Positions 8,769 through 18,842 are shown, counted from the stretch's first letter. The stretch is DNA of 64,000 bases from Bacillus sp. HMF5848 (GCF_003944835.1 NZ_RWIV01000001.1:3506530-3570529), one strand, 5' to 3'. Made by a program: numbers and translations. The notes: generated by a model from the sequence alone, not told the origin.

Positions 8769-9386
8769 GAACACAAGCTTGTTTTTCAGTTTTTGCCAAT
8801 CAATTCGCTCTCCAATCGTTGTCATCGGTGGTGCTGATAAATAACGCTTATCCTGTTCAACTAATTTAAAAATATTGTATGTGGTTAATGCATCATCTAG
8901 TGCACAATGATGTTTTCCTGTTCCCTCTTTTCCATATTCTTGTACAGCCTTCCATAAGCCAGTTTGGTTTTGATCACCAAAAAACTTTTTATATTCCATG
9001 GCCAAATCGCGGGTTTTTCCTGTAAAAGGGAATGGAATGCTTGCTTTATGACAGTTGTTTCTTAGTACCTTCATATCCATATTGCCCCATGTTATAACCG
9101 TTGTAGGTGCTTGGCTATCATAGTGACTCAATATTCCGACAAGTTCAGCAAAAGGGATTCCATTTTCCACTTCATCCTGTGTTATAGACAGAAACGACTT
9201 ACAGCGATGAGAAAGAACTGGAAAAAACCGAGGTTTTACATAGGTGGAGTATGTTTCTTTTTGCTGATTCTTAATTGCTACTAGCCCCACTTCAATTATT
9301 TCTGGAAAAAAACCAGGAGGATTTGCTTTTGATTCAGGCATAGAAAACTCAAAATCCAGAAATAAATATTGATGATTGCTATCCAA
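8766..9386 (-). CDS. kapD: KapD-like 3'-5' exonuclease
   Basis: A 206-residue DEDDh exonuclease. ExoI 'YLFLDFEFSMPES' supplies the D-x-E pair, ExoII is around 'VITWGNMDMKVL', and ExoIII 'KHHCALDDALTT' supplies the catalytic His and Asp. B. subtilis KapD (about the same length and with the same LFLDFEFSMP start) is described as an inhibitor of the KinA route to sporulation and has been linked to spore-coat/crust assembly. The gene stands alone with its own terminator; the ATG at 9386 follows AGGAGGT. Identification rests on the conserved N-terminal phrase and size. Confidence 0.85.
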   Translation of the reverse strand: MDSNHQYLFLDFEFSMPESKANPPGFFPEIIEVGLVAIKNQQKETYSTYVKPRFFPVLSHRCKSFLSITQDEVENGIPFAELVGILSHYDSQAPTTVITWGNMDMKVLRNNCHKASIPFPFTGKTRDLAMEYKKFFGDQNQTGLWKAVQEYGKEGTGKHHCALDDALTTYNIFKLVEQDKRYLSAPPMTTIGERIDWQKLKNKLVF

Positions 9387-9711
9387 ACAATATACCTCCT
9401 TTCTAAATTTTGTATGTTATTATTATAACATTATATGCTAAGAGACACTTAATTTTATAGACAATATAACGATTTTTTTCAGAAGAAAAAGAAAATAAAT
9501 GTTATGTAGAATTATCTATGTTAAGGAAAAAACTACTCCTCAACCAACATTCTTCTTGATCCCATATATAACAAGGTATTTGTTTTTGTTTTTTACTTAT
9601 ATAACGCTGCTATATAGTCTTAATTAATATCAATGTTAGTCCTAATAATCCATCATTTTAACTTTTAATTGTATACATGTGAGTTTAATAAACGCTCATT
9701 AAAAATTCCCA
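9387..9711. other. Intergenic region, no gene seen
   Basis: AT-rich upstream region of kapD extending to the terminator of the LuxR-type gene. No ORF with a ribosome site, tRNA-like fold or clear repeat was seen. Confidence 0.5.
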
Positions 9712-9752
9712 AGAAAAAAGCAAAGCTTCACCTAATTAACAGGCAGCTTTGC
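9712..9752 (-). terminator. Terminator of the LuxR-type regulator
   Basis: On the minus strand GCAAAGCT ... AGCTTTGC followed by TTTTTT; the hairpin spans the stop codon of the gene. Confidence 0.85.
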
Positions 9753-11345
9753 TGAGTTTTTTTCTTTGTTGCCATACTCTTCACCAAAGCTCATACGATA
9801 CATTAGAGCAATCAGTTGTGTTCTGTCCGTGACTCCAAGCTTAGTGAATATATTAGTAATATGATTTTTTACTGTATGAATACTAATAAAAAGCTTCTCT
9901 GATATCTCTCGGTTGCTATCTCCTCTTACAATCAGCTCAAGGATTTCTTTTTCACGATTCGTAAGCAGCTTATTAATGTTCTCATCATTTGCCACTTTCT
10001 TTGACACTAATGTATTAGTTTCCTCCGCTTTGTCTGATTGACCAATAACTAGCAAATTCTGAAGTGCCATTTCGCTAATACTTGCAACCATCGTTAATAC
10101 AGTTTCTATTTCTTTCTCTCTATCTTCCTCATATGTCGCTAAAAAGTACCCAATGATTTTTTGTTTAAGAAAGATAGGACAAACCGAATAATTCCCTGAT
10201 TTGTTTTTCATCAGAGATACCGCCCTATTCTCTTGTACATCATAAGGTAATTCATTCAAGGATATACGGCAAATGTCAGCATCTTGTTTAGTTAGATAAT
10301 TATAGTGATAGTATTCATTGTTGTTAATTTTTTTAAAAATAATGGCATTGGCACTTTTGCCAAGGACATTAGTCAGTAAATCACTTACGATATATTGTAA
10401 CTGCTCAACTGAGCCAGCTATATTTGCGACTCTACTTATTTCCATAATAGACGTGGTTTTCATATATAGAGAGTTAAGCGCCTGCTTGTACGATAAACGA
10501 TCAATGTGATATTCAAAGATTTTAGCAAAAAGCTCAATAATAAGGTCAAAACAAACAGGGAGCTGTTGTTCACTACTCGTTCCAAATAAAAATGCTTTTC
10601 TCCCTTCACTTAAAGTAAGTGATAAAGCAAATACTACATTAGAGTACATGTCATGCTCATGAAAAATTTTAGCTCTCATATCATACTTAGTGTTTTCAAA
10701 GATAAATAACGTTTTTCTCTTTGATGCGATTACGTCTTCAAAGAACGTTTCTTGTACAGAATATTGTATTCCTTTTAGTAAACCTGCATTCTTACCTACT
10801 ACTTCTTCAACAGTGAACATTTGGTTTTTTACCGTTGCAAAGCCGATGCAATCAATGTTGCCAATGTTAAATAGTGCACTTTGCAATAAGCTGGCAGTAT
10901 CTCCACGCACATTATCTAACGCAACAATGGTGTTGTGAAAGCTTGCAATCTCATTTTCTTTTAAATGCGCTTTTAGTAAGGTTGATCCATGAGAAGCAAA
11001 GTTCACAATATCAGCCATATACGGATGAAGACTATTTGTTGTGGCCTTTCCTGCCCAAATATAATAAGCTTCTTTTCCTTTATATAATATCGGGGCAATT
11101 AACCACGAGTCGTTATTTCTACTAAACGACACAGGATAAACAATATCAGAAAGTATTTTAATTTTTTCACTAACAACTTCACTAAAGCTAGGTGAAGCTT
11201 CTTTAAATAACGCTTTGACGTGCGTTTCATCACCTGTCATCGGTGTAACAAAGTGCCCATCTTTCGTTGCAACAAATATTGTTAACCCTAAGGCTCGGCT
11301 ATATATATCCTGCAAATTATGATATTGACGCATCAAGTTTTCCAT
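9732..11345 (-). CDS. LuxR-family transcriptional regulator with sensory N-terminus
   Basis: A 537-residue protein ending in a LuxR/NarL-type helix-turn-helix (about residues 455-515): 'LTNREKEILELIV', 'NREISEKLFISIHTVKNHI' and 'FTKLGVTDRTQLI'. The preceding 440 residues look like two sensory modules. The first resembles a PocR/GAF-like domain ('YSRALGLTIFVATKDGHFVTP', with 'YPVSFSRNNDSWLIAPILY'), and a second GAF-like stretch lies around 300-420. There is no receiver domain, so it is not a classic response regulator; it probably binds a small ligand directly. It is monocistronic. The neighbouring divergent MFS exporter is a possible target, but nothing in the sequence proves this. Confidence 0.75.
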   Translation of the reverse strand: MENLMRQYHNLQDIYSRALGLTIFVATKDGHFVTPMTGDETHVKALFKEASPSFSEVVSEKIKILSDIVYPVSFSRNNDSWLIAPILYKGKEAYYIWAGKATTNSLHPYMADIVNFASHGSTLLKAHLKENEIASFHNTIVALDNVRGDTASLLQSALFNIGNIDCIGFATVKNQMFTVEEVVGKNAGLLKGIQYSVQETFFEDVIASKRKTLFIFENTKYDMRAKIFHEHDMYSNVVFALSLTLSEGRKAFLFGTSSEQQLPVCFDLIIELFAKIFEYHIDRLSYKQALNSLYMKTTSIMEISRVANIAGSVEQLQYIVSDLLTNVLGKSANAIIFKKINNNEYYHYNYLTKQDADICRISLNELPYDVQENRAVSLMKNKSGNYSVCPIFLKQKIIGYFLATYEEDREKEIETVLTMVASISEMALQNLLVIGQSDKAEETNTLVSKKVANDENINKLLTNREKEILELIVRGDSNREISEKLFISIHTVKNHITNIFTKLGVTDRTQLIALMYRMSFGEEYGNKEKNSAKLPVN

Positions 11346-11540
11346 TTATAAACCAATCTCCTCGATAAGTATATCTTTATTTGCCCAAGACAACGGAACT
11401 TTTCCATTATATTAAGATTAACAAATTATAAACAAACATCCTATAAGTTTTTTGTATGTAAAATGTGGATATAAATCTTCCCAATTTCTATAAAATTCAG
11501 TATAATATTTAGATACTCGAAATATTTTCCTCAAAAGAAG

Positions 11541-12788
11541 GTGTTTTATATTCAAGATACATATTTACGTAGGAACTTAATTATTATGTGGATCGCTAAT
11601 TTTTTAGTCGCAGCCAGCGCCACAATGGTTTTACCATTTTTATCTCTTTTTATTGAACAGTTAGGTTCATTTAGTGCTTCGTATGTTCAACGGTGGTCAG
11701 GTTTGACATTTGGTGTAACGTTTATAGCAGCTCTCATTGTATCGCCACTTTGGGGACGAATGGGTGACAGGTATGGCTACAAACGAGTTTTACTCATTAC
11801 TGGCTTTGGTATATCTATTAGTATCTTTTGCATGAGCTTTGTTCAAACAGTTGAGCAGCTTTTTGTACTTCGACTCGTTATGGGCTGTGTAACAGGATTT
11901 ATCCCTACTTCATTAGCACTCATATCGTCGATGGCCCCAAAAGATATTGTAGGCAAAACATTAGGTACATTACAAACAGGTACTGTTTCAGGCAGTTTGT
12001 TCGGTCCTATGTTAGGCGGTTTGTTAGCAGATTCAACTGGATTTTCTATTACCTTTTTAATAACATCTATTGCGATTGCTTTCGCAACGTTCATTGTGCT
12101 TGTCGGTGTGAAAGAGCTTAAAAAGCCAAAAGTAGAAGGTAGCTCTGCTAAACGATATGATAGGAAGGCAGTTTGGCGTTACATACTTCATCATCCTATT
12201 TTATTTTCACTTATGTTTATTTCTCTATTAACACAAGCAGCTATATTCAGTATTCAGCCTTTATTAGCTTTGTATGTTTCCGATATGCTACCAGCCGCCA
12301 CCAATGTTGCATTTATTTCTGGAACAGTTTTTTCAGCTGCTGGGCTTGGCAACTTATTATCAACTCGTAGGTGGGGAAAGCTTGGAGATTCCATTGGCTT
12401 TCACAAAGTTATTTTTATACTTTTAATACTTGGTGCTGTCTTTTTTATTCCTCAAGCGTTTGTAACTGAAATATGGCAACTAGCTTTTTGGCGCTTTTTG
12501 GTAGGATTATCAATTGGTGGGATTATTCCTTGCTTAACTGCATATGTGCGACAATTATCCCCTTTAGAGTCACAGGGTGAAATATTAGGCTATACTGTTA
12601 GCTTTCGTTTTTTAGGCAATGTTGTCGGCCCCATTTTAGGTGGTGTCGTTTCAGGTTATCTTGGTATACACTTTGTGTTTTTTATAACTAGTACACTTCT
12701 TCTCATTTGCGCGATCATTTTATGGACTAGTAAGCAAAAAGCTAGTACTGTTAATGAAAAACACTCTGCATTCTTTCAGAATTCATAA
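11541..12788 (+). CDS. MFS multidrug-type exporter
   Basis: A 415-residue major facilitator protein with 12 hydrophobic segments. Between TM2 and TM3 is the MFS motif 'GRMGDRYGYKRVL', and the TM5 motif of proton-driven drug exporters (antiporter motif C, G-x8-G-x3-GP-x2-GG) reads 'GSLFGPMLGGLLAD'. This points to a DHA1 drug:H+ antiporter; the substrate is unknown. The GTG at 11541 is directly abutted by AAAGAAG, so spacing is unusually short; a few residues either way are possible, but the conserved RRNLIIMWIANF phrase must be included. It is divergent from the LuxR-type regulator 195 bases away. Confidence 0.83.
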   Translation: MFYIQDTYLRRNLIIMWIANFLVAASATMVLPFLSLFIEQLGSFSASYVQRWSGLTFGVTFIAALIVSPLWGRMGDRYGYKRVLLITGFGISISIFCMSFVQTVEQLFVLRLVMGCVTGFIPTSLALISSMAPKDIVGKTLGTLQTGTVSGSLFGPMLGGLLADSTGFSITFLITSIAIAFATFIVLVGVKELKKPKVEGSSAKRYDRKAVWRYILHHPILFSLMFISLLTQAAIFSIQPLLALYVSDMLPAATNVAFISGTVFSAAGLGNLLSTRRWGKLGDSIGFHKVIFILLILGAVFFIPQAFVTEIWQLAFWRFLVGLSIGGIIPCLTAYVRQLSPLESQGEILGYTVSFRFLGNVVGPILGGVVSGYLGIHFVFFITSTLLLICAIILWTSKQKASTVNEKHSAFFQNS

Positions 12789-12930
12789 TAAAAAGAAGTT
12801 GCGTGGACTACCTAGTTACTAAATGATTTTACAATATTCGTATCACTAGAAATGATTTTGTCTAATTGTTTGTCACCTTCTCAGTAATCATCTGAACCAG
12901 AACTGTAAGGGTTTTTTATATTCATTTAGT

Positions 12931-12961
12931 TAATAAGACTGCCAAGTAGGCAGTCTTATTA
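12931..12961. terminator. Bidirectional terminator between MFS gene and STAS gene
   Basis: Perfect stem AATAAGACTGCC / GGCAGTCTTATT with an AAGTA loop between two convergent genes. Confidence 0.85.
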
Positions 12962-13288
12962 TTATTGTCCTTCAATATATCGAATGGCTTCATCTGTCGT
13001 TTGAAATATTTTCATAAAACTATGAAACTTCACAACACCAAATATCTCCCTCAATACAGACTCAGGAGCTATTATTACAAGCTCTCTATTTTCCTTTCGA
13101 GCTTGAATAACCCCATTAGCAATTACTCCCAAGGCTGAACTATTAAGATATTGCGTTTGACATAAAGATAATATGAAATAATCATATTGCTTTTCTAGAA
13201 GAACTTGTATAAACGTTCGGAAGTCTTCAATGTTTTTTATGGTGACATCTTCTTCCCATTTTCCAATATAGTAGGTGTGTGTATTCAT
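12962..13288 (-). CDS. STAS-domain (anti-sigma antagonist-like) protein
   Basis: A 108-residue single STAS domain. The segment 'YLNSSALGVIANGVIQARKENRELVIIAP' matches the phosphorylatable-serine loop (NSSALG) and following helix of SpoIIAA/RsbV-like proteins. The start at 13288 follows AAAGGAGATCTAT. It is the last gene of the chemosensory operon, 11 bases after the receptor gene stop. STAS proteins usually act by binding anti-sigma kinases or phosphatases; here the partner may be the receptor/CheA array or a separate switch. No anti-sigma kinase gene is beside it. Confidence 0.78.
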   Translation of the reverse strand: MNTHTYYIGKWEEDVTIKNIEDFRTFIQVLLEKQYDYFILSLCQTQYLNSSALGVIANGVIQARKENRELVIIAPESVLREIFGVVKFHSFMKIFQTTDEAIRYIEGQ

Positions 13289-13299
13289 ATAGATCTCCT

Positions 13300-14886
13300 T
13301 TACACTTTGAAACGACTTGTTAAGCTATTTAAGACTTCAGCCATGCGTGCAAGATCATTTGCTGTTGCTGCTGTTTCTTCTACACTAGCTGCTGTTTCTT
13401 CTGTGATCGCTGCAATGTTTTCTACTGATGTAAGAACCTCCTCGCTTTGTGCAGCTTGCTCTTCACTCGCAGCAGCAATACTAGAAACTTTTGTGGCAGA
13501 CTCTTTTACAAGTTTCACAATTTCTTTAAAGGTGACTCCCGCACTATTTGCTCGCTCATTTCCATTGTTTACAGCTGTAACTGAGCTTTCGGTATTTTGC
13601 TGAATGGAATGAATAAGTTCAGAAATTTCTTTTGTTGCTTTACTACTACGTTCGGCCAGTTTACGAACCTCGTCTGCAACTACAGCAAAGCCTTTACCCG
13701 CTTCTCCTGCTCGCGCCGCTTCTATGGCTGCATTTAACGCTAATAAATTCGTTTGTTCAGCAATTTCATCAATTACTTCAACAATCTCGCCAATTTGCTC
13801 TGATTTTGAAGCTAGTTCAGTAATTTGTTGTTTAATGTTACTCATACCTTCTAATGTCTCTTGCATAACCATGGAGCCATTTGAAGCCGCAGATTCTGTT
13901 TTTTGAGAGAAGCTAGAAGCATCCTCTGCATTACGAGAAACCTCTTGAATAGCCTTCGTCATATCCTTAACCATCTCTGTTGTATCTGAAGCCGATTGCG
14001 CTTGTTGTTGACTGCCTCCTGCTATCTCCTCTGTACTCGCAGAAATTTCCTCAGAACTTGCTGCTAAATTATCCGCATTTTGACGCACCTCTTGGATAAG
14101 TATACGTAAGCCAGACACCATGCTGTTGAAGGATAGTGCAAGTTGACCTAGCTCATCTTTTGATTCATACGTACTTTCCACGGTGAAGTCACCTTGCTCG
14201 GCTTTCGCCATCATAGCAGATATTTCTTGAACAGGTTTTGTCATTAATCGTGATAACATCAAACCAAATCCTATTGCGATCCCTGCTGCGACCAAAGTAA
14301 CAACAATCATTATAATTGTTGCATCACGCATTCCTGTTTCTATTCCTGTATTTAATTTTCCTGCTTCTTCAGCATTAAACGTAACAAGTTCATCTAATAA
14401 CCCATTCACTTTATCTAATTGTGGTTGCATATTTGATTTGAAGTAGGAGTAAGCCCCTTCTAGATTGCCTCCTTGAATTAGCTCAAATGTTTTGCCACGT
14501 TCTATCCGATACCCCTCTAAAGCGGAATCGAGCTCTCCAAGCTTAGTAACTTCAAACTCTTTTAAATATGTATCCCTATACTTTTTTAGTAAAGCATCAA
14601 AATCAACAGCTTTACTACTTAGTTCTTCTTCATATTGTTTTACTAATTGTGCATCCTTTGTCGTTATTATTTCAAGCATGAGCGATTCATTGTTACGACT
14701 AATAGCACGTGCCTCATTGAGCCAAGCAACCGGTAATAAACGGTCATTGTACATTTCCGATGCCTTGCCACTCATTTGATTCATGTAGAGAAATCCTGTC
14801 AAGCTTACAGCAGCTAACGCTATCACACTTCCTACTATTAAAATGATTAACTTCCCAAAAAAGCTACGATTTTTCACCCAATTCAT
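13300..14886 (-). CDS. Methyl-accepting chemotaxis protein
   Basis: A 528-residue chemoreceptor. TM1 is around residues 7-29 ('[20 protein letters not shown]'), a 4-helix-bundle sensor domain covers about 35-180, TM2 is about 187-210, and a HAMP domain follows from '[21 protein letters not shown]'. The long cytoplasmic coiled coil carries the invariant tip '[19 protein letters not shown]' and '[16 protein letters not shown]'. There is no C-terminal CheR-docking pentapeptide. The start ATG at 14886 follows AAGGGAGAG; a GTG 18 bases upstream would overlap that site. It lies directly after cheA and before the STAS gene, so it probably feeds this CheA. The ligand is unknown. Confidence 0.9.
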   Translation of the reverse strand: MNWVKNRSFFGKLIILIVGSVIALAAVSLTGFLYMNQMSGKASEMYNDRLLPVAWLNEARAISRNNESLMLEIITTKDAQLVKQYEEELSSKAVDFDALLKKYRDTYLKEFEVTKLGELDSALEGYRIERGKTFELIQGGNLEGAYSYFKSNMQPQLDKVNGLLDELVTFNAEEAGKLNTGIETGMRDATIIMIVVTLVAAGIAIGFGLMLSRLMTKPVQEISAMMAKAEQGDFTVESTYESKDELGQLALSFNSMVSGLRILIQEVRQNADNLAASSEEISASTEEIAGGSQQQAQSASDTTEMVKDMTKAIQEVSRNAEDASSFSQKTESAASNGSMVMQETLEGMSNIKQQITELASKSEQIGEIVEVIDEIAEQTNLLALNAAIEAARAGEAGKGFAVVADEVRKLAERSSKATKEISELIHSIQQNTESSVTAVNNGNERANSAGVTFKEIVKLVKESATKVSSIAAASEEQAAQSEEVLTSVENIAAITEETAASVEETAATANDLARMAEVLNSLTSRFKV

Positions 14887-14904
14887 TCCATTCTCTCCCT
14901 TCAC

Positions 14905-17469
14905 TTACAGCACTTGTAATTGTTTCACTTCATCTAATTGAAGCAAAGTATCAAAATCTACCAAAGTTAATAAGCGATTCTCAAGATGACATACGCCTTC
15001 AATAAAGTTTTCATGCTCTTTTAGTACATTTGCAGGCGCGGCTTCCATTACATCTCTACTAAGCTTCATTACTTCTGAAACTTGATCAACTAACACACCT
15101 GCAAGCTGATTACCTATTGCCAAGATCATAATTCTAGATTTCCTATTTAACGGTTGCTTTTGTAAACTAAATCGTTCACGTAAATCAAAGACTGGGATTA
15201 ACTCACCTCTGAGGTGAATCATACCGATAACAGAAAAAGGAGCATTAATCATCTCTGTAATATGAGGCACCGGAATAATATCTTTTACTTTGGCTATTTC
15301 CGCTGCAAACTCTTCTGTTCCTAATTTAAATGTAACTATTTGTAGCTGTTCGTCTTCTTTTTTACTCTCGGCTGCTATTTTGTCTGATGACGTTACTTTA
15401 ATATTGGTTCCTTCTTCTCTTGCAATAGACAAGGCATCTATAATTAAAGCAACGGATCCATCACCCATGATAGTTGCACCTGCAATATACCTTGGTGTGC
15501 CTACATATTTACCTAACGGTTTAATCACAACATCTCGATTACCAAGTGTTTTATCAACAATTAAGCCTACACGCTTATCGGCCAACCCTATTACCACTAC
15601 AAACACTCGGCTTCTTTTACGCCTTTTAGTTGAAACTGTAGAAGATTTTATTCCAAAATACTCATGCAGTCGCACTAAAGGTATGACACGGTTCCGAACA
15701 ATACCAACTTCTTGATTTTTTATTGTCTTAATCTGCGATACATCTATCGCTTCAATCTCTTGCACATTTGCTAATGGAATAGCAAACTCTCTTTCGCCTA
15801 ACTGCACTAATAATGAACTTATAATCGCTAATGTTAACGGTAGCTTAATTGTAAAGGTAGACCCTTGACCTATCTCAGACTCAATATCAATAATTCCATT
15901 TAACTTTTCAATATGACTGCGGACAATATCCATTCCTACTCCACGACCAGAAATATCACTTACTTTCTCTGCTGTCGATACCCCTGAGTGAAAAATGAGA
16001 AACCGTTTGTCTTTTTCGGTCATATTCGCTATCTCCTCATGAGTTACGATCCCTTTTTCAACAGCCCTTCTTGCAATCTTGTCGGCATCTATCCCTCTCC
16101 CATCATCGGAAATCGTAATTACGATGTGGTTTTCTTCATGAGATGCTTTTAATAATACTTGTCCTTTTTCAGGCTTATCTGCCACCTCACGTTCTGTTTG
16201 TGACTCCACACCATGATCTATAGCGTTCCGTAACAAGTGAATAATTGGATCACTAATTTCATCTATTAGGTTTCGATCTAGTTCAGTTTCTTTCCCAAGG
16301 ATTGTAAATTCGATTTCTTTGTTCGATTTTTGAGCTAAATCTCGCACCATTCTAGGAAAACGATTAAACAGCTGTTCAATAGGCAGCATTCTTGTTTTCA
16401 TCATTCCCTCTTGTAGTTCACTAATGACTTGACTGAAGTGATTTGATATTTCGGAAACTGTTTCAACTGTAGGATGGTTAGGCATTAAATCCTCTAGCTT
16501 ACTTCTCGCATCACTTAAACGTGTTTGGTCTATAACAAGTTCTCCAACTAAGTTCATCAGATGTTCGAGTCTTGCAATATCAACCCGCACGGTAGGTGAA
16601 ATTTTAACTTTACCTTTTTCATTTACATTGCCTTCATCTTCTTGATGCTCTTCCTTTATGATTATTTCTTTACGAGTTCCTCTGGAAAAATCATTTAGAT
16701 TGTCATTTGTAATTTTAGAAATGCTTACTGTACGAATTTCTGAAATACTATTCACTATATTAAAAACTGCTTGCTTGTCTTGAGATGTCACTAGTATATA
16801 AACCAGATGGCCATTGAAGTGTGCCTCATCTTCTATCTCAATGGCACTTGGATAACAGCTAATAATCTCTCCAATTTGCTTTAAATTGTTATGAATTAAT
16901 AGTGCACGGACACTTTTCATGATAGCGCTATCAACAAGACTAATATAAACTGCCATGACTTCTAGATTACTTTGTAAGGCTTGCTCGATGACGTTTTTTT
17001 GATACTCATCGAATTTCACTACAGGGAAGGCTATATCGGTTTCATGCTCTACTTTTTCATCCTGTTTGTATTCAAACTGCAACCCATTTTGAATATGTTC
17101 TAGTTTCGTCAGCAGTGCTTCTGTCTCGACCTTATCTAGAGAACCCTCAATAATCGCTCGTTTCATATCCCTTATGGCATCTATACAATTAAAAAATAAA
17201 TCTATCACATTATGATTTACTGAAAGTTGTTCATGACGGATGAGATCTAGAATATTTTCGAAGCTATGAGTAACTTGCTTAAGCTTTTCAAACCCCATAG
17301 CAGCACTTGATCCTTTTATAGTGTGCGCGGCCCGGAATAAACATTGCACAACGTCATGATTATAGCCACCTTTTTCAAGTTCTAATATTTGTTCGTCTAA
17401 AATTTGCAGCTGCTCATCTACTTCATCTAGGAAAACACCTAAGTACGCTGTCATGTCGAAATCAGTCAT
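14905..17469 (-). CDS. cheA: CheA-type histidine kinase with a second C-terminal CheW domain
   Basis: The 854-residue kinase has, in order: an HPt domain with phosphorylatable His in 'AAHTIKGSSAAMGF' (about residue 50); a P2-like region (about 160-260); a dimerisation helix pair ('EHLMNLVGELVIDQTRL'); a GHKL ATPase with N box 'IIHLLRNAIDHGVES', G1 'DDGRGID' and G2 'GRGVGMDIV'; a CheW-like P5 domain; then, after a Glu/Lys linker, another complete CheW-like domain ('IVTFKLGTEEFAAEIAKVKDI' onward). B. subtilis motility CheA is about 670 residues and lacks the extra domain. ATG 17469 follows AGGAGGG at 8 bases and overlaps the cheW stop by 8. It is not next to flagellar genes. Confidence 0.9.
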   Translation of the reverse strand: MTDFDMTAYLGVFLDEVDEQLQILDEQILELEKGGYNHDVVQCLFRAAHTIKGSSAAMGFEKLKQVTHSFENILDLIRHEQLSVNHNVIDLFFNCIDAIRDMKRAIIEGSLDKVETEALLTKLEHIQNGLQFEYKQDEKVEHETDIAFPVVKFDEYQKNVIEQALQSNLEVMAVYISLVDSAIMKSVRALLIHNNLKQIGEIISCYPSAIEIEDEAHFNGHLVYILVTSQDKQAVFNIVNSISEIRTVSISKITNDNLNDFSRGTRKEIIIKEEHQEDEGNVNEKGKVKISPTVRVDIARLEHLMNLVGELVIDQTRLSDARSKLEDLMPNHPTVETVSEISNHFSQVISELQEGMMKTRMLPIEQLFNRFPRMVRDLAQKSNKEIEFTILGKETELDRNLIDEISDPIIHLLRNAIDHGVESQTEREVADKPEKGQVLLKASHEENHIVITISDDGRGIDADKIARRAVEKGIVTHEEIANMTEKDKRFLIFHSGVSTAEKVSDISGRGVGMDIVRSHIEKLNGIIDIESEIGQGSTFTIKLPLTLAIISSLLVQLGEREFAIPLANVQEIEAIDVSQIKTIKNQEVGIVRNRVIPLVRLHEYFGIKSSTVSTKRRKRSRVFVVVIGLADKRVGLIVDKTLGNRDVVIKPLGKYVGTPRYIAGATIMGDGSVALIIDALSIAREEGTNIKVTSSDKIAAESKKEDEQLQIVTFKLGTEEFAAEIAKVKDIIPVPHITEMINAPFSVIGMIHLRGELIPVFDLRERFSLQKQPLNRKSRIMILAIGNQLAGVLVDQVSEVMKLSRDVMEAAPANVLKEHENFIEGVCHLENRLLTLVDFDTLLQLDEVKQLQVL

Positions 17470-17920
17470 ATGCAATTCCCTCCTGTTTAGCTTCAGGGAA
17501 TAATAGTTTTTCTAAGTTTAGAATCCCTATTAACTTATCATTCACTTTCGCAAAACCTTTGAAGCATTCTTTTTCCAAAACATCAAACTCTTTCAATGTT
17601 GGTGAAATATTAGTATTTTCAATGAATGTTACCATTTTCACTTCATCTACTAACAGTCCAATACTTTCATTAACAAATTGGACAACAACAATTCTTGACC
17701 TTTTAGTTACTGCAAACTCATTTATACGATAGCGGTTATGTAGACTGACAACCGGAATAATACTGCCTCGTAAATTAATCATGCCTAGTATGTAATTTGC
17801 AACTCCAGGCACCTCCGTCATCTTTTTTAGTTGTATGATTTCTAATACTTCTTCAATTGTTAGTGCCACTAATTGATTTTGTAATGAAAAAACTACATAC
17901 TGACGACCAGTAACCTCCAT
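17462..17920 (-). CDS. cheW: CheW coupling protein
   Basis: A 152-residue stand-alone CheW-like protein that would link the receptor to CheA. It has the usual 'YVVFSLQNQLVALTIEEVLEII', 'GVANYILGMINLRGSIIPVV' and 'SRIVVVQFVNESIGLLVDEV' blocks. The ATG at 17920 follows CGAGGAGGTG at 8 bases; a GTG 9 bases earlier lies inside that site and was rejected. It is the first gene of the four-gene operon cheW-cheA-receptor-STAS. Confidence 0.88.
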   Translation of the reverse strand: MEVTGRQYVVFSLQNQLVALTIEEVLEIIQLKKMTEVPGVANYILGMINLRGSIIPVVSLHNRYRINEFAVTKRSRIVVVQFVNESIGLLVDEVKMVTFIENTNISPTLKEFDVLEKECFKGFAKVNDKLIGILNLEKLLFPEAKQEGIAYD

Positions 17921-18274
17921 CGTGCACACCTCCTCGTAGAGGAATCGTATTTTGTATTATTATGTCATGGTGACTCGGGACTTTGTTACTAGATTTTAGT
18001 GCTATTTTTGCAAAGGATTTGTGAACTAATGTAGGAATGTATTCCCTACATTTTTAGATGCATGTGTTTTAGCAAGTGGGAGATACAGTGTAATTTAACC
18101 TGCAAATGTGACGAGAATGGGGAATTAAGGCGAGATACGTCTTCAGTCGAGAGCACACCTATTGATGATATTGCGACAAAAGAATTATAAGGATACTTTT
18201 CCTCAAATATTTTGACACCCAATCAAGTTCTCATGACATATATTGAGTATGTATAAAGGAAGGAGGCTTACTTA
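17921..18274. other. Intergenic region upstream of the chemosensory operon
   Basis: About 350 bases between divergent cheW and the YuzC-like gene. It must hold both promoters. A CATATATT element at about 18237 resembles a sporulation sigma (E/K) -10 box, but no matching -35 at normal spacing was found. No ORF or repeat was seen. Confidence 0.4.
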
Positions 18275-18676
18275 ATGAAACATTTGTATCCGATGGGTTA
18301 TCATACTAGTCCATACTGGCAACCTACACCTATCATATATAATTGGTCATATCCCCCCCAATTCCGTGCGTATAGTTATCCCGAAGTGAATCCAGATCTC
18401 TTTAATCAGTCAGCTATCGCTATGCAAAAACTAATGAAAGAAGCAAGTCTTGTGTTAAAGAAAATTGCTGATTCAAAGCAGTTTGCAATGAAATTAATGT
18501 CTGCCGCGCAAGAATCAAATTTAGCTCAAGTCGATGAGCTTATAAAATCGACAGGTATATCATCCAAAGTTGACACTTCGTATACGCCCGATGGAATTAA
18601 GTTAAAACTTTCCTCCAAAGCGGGAGATACTGATTGTTGTCACCTTACTATCTCAATGCGCTGGAGACAAAGCTAA
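18275..18676 (+). CDS. Small YuzC-like protein, possible inner spore-coat component
   Basis: A 133-residue product. The N-terminus is rich in Tyr, Pro and Trp ('MKHLYPMGYHTSPYWQPTP'), typical of coat-type proteins. It is followed by a helical part ('AMQKLMKEASLVLKKIADSKQFAMKLM') and a C-terminus ending 'DCCHLTISMRWRQS'. From memory this arrangement resembles B. subtilis YuzC, described as an inner coat protein; I could not check it. AAGGAAGGAGG gives a strong ribosome site before the ATG at 18275. It is monocistronic, divergent from cheW. Confidence 0.6.
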   Translation: MKHLYPMGYHTSPYWQPTPIIYNWSYPPQFRAYSYPEVNPDLFNQSAIAMQKLMKEASLVLKKIADSKQFAMKLMSAAQESNLAQVDELIKSTGISSKVDTSYTPDGIKLKLSSKAGDTDCCHLTISMRWRQS

Positions 18677-18809
18677 ATGGTAAAAGTGAAGGGAAATTAA
18701 TCGTATAGTTCTAGTAAAGAGAATAATGCACCGTCAAAAATACAGCTTTAGAAAGTTATTACCAAATATCTGGTGCATAAACTACCAATGATACCGGCAG
18801 CTAATTAAA

Positions 18810-18842
18810 AACAAGGCTATTAACTAAGTTAGTAGCCTTGTT
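18810..18842. terminator. Hairpin after the YuzC-like gene
   Basis: Stem AACAAGGCTA / TAGCCTTGTT. The T-run is better on the minus strand (TTTTTAA) than on the plus strand, but the only upstream gene is on the plus strand. Confidence 0.55.
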
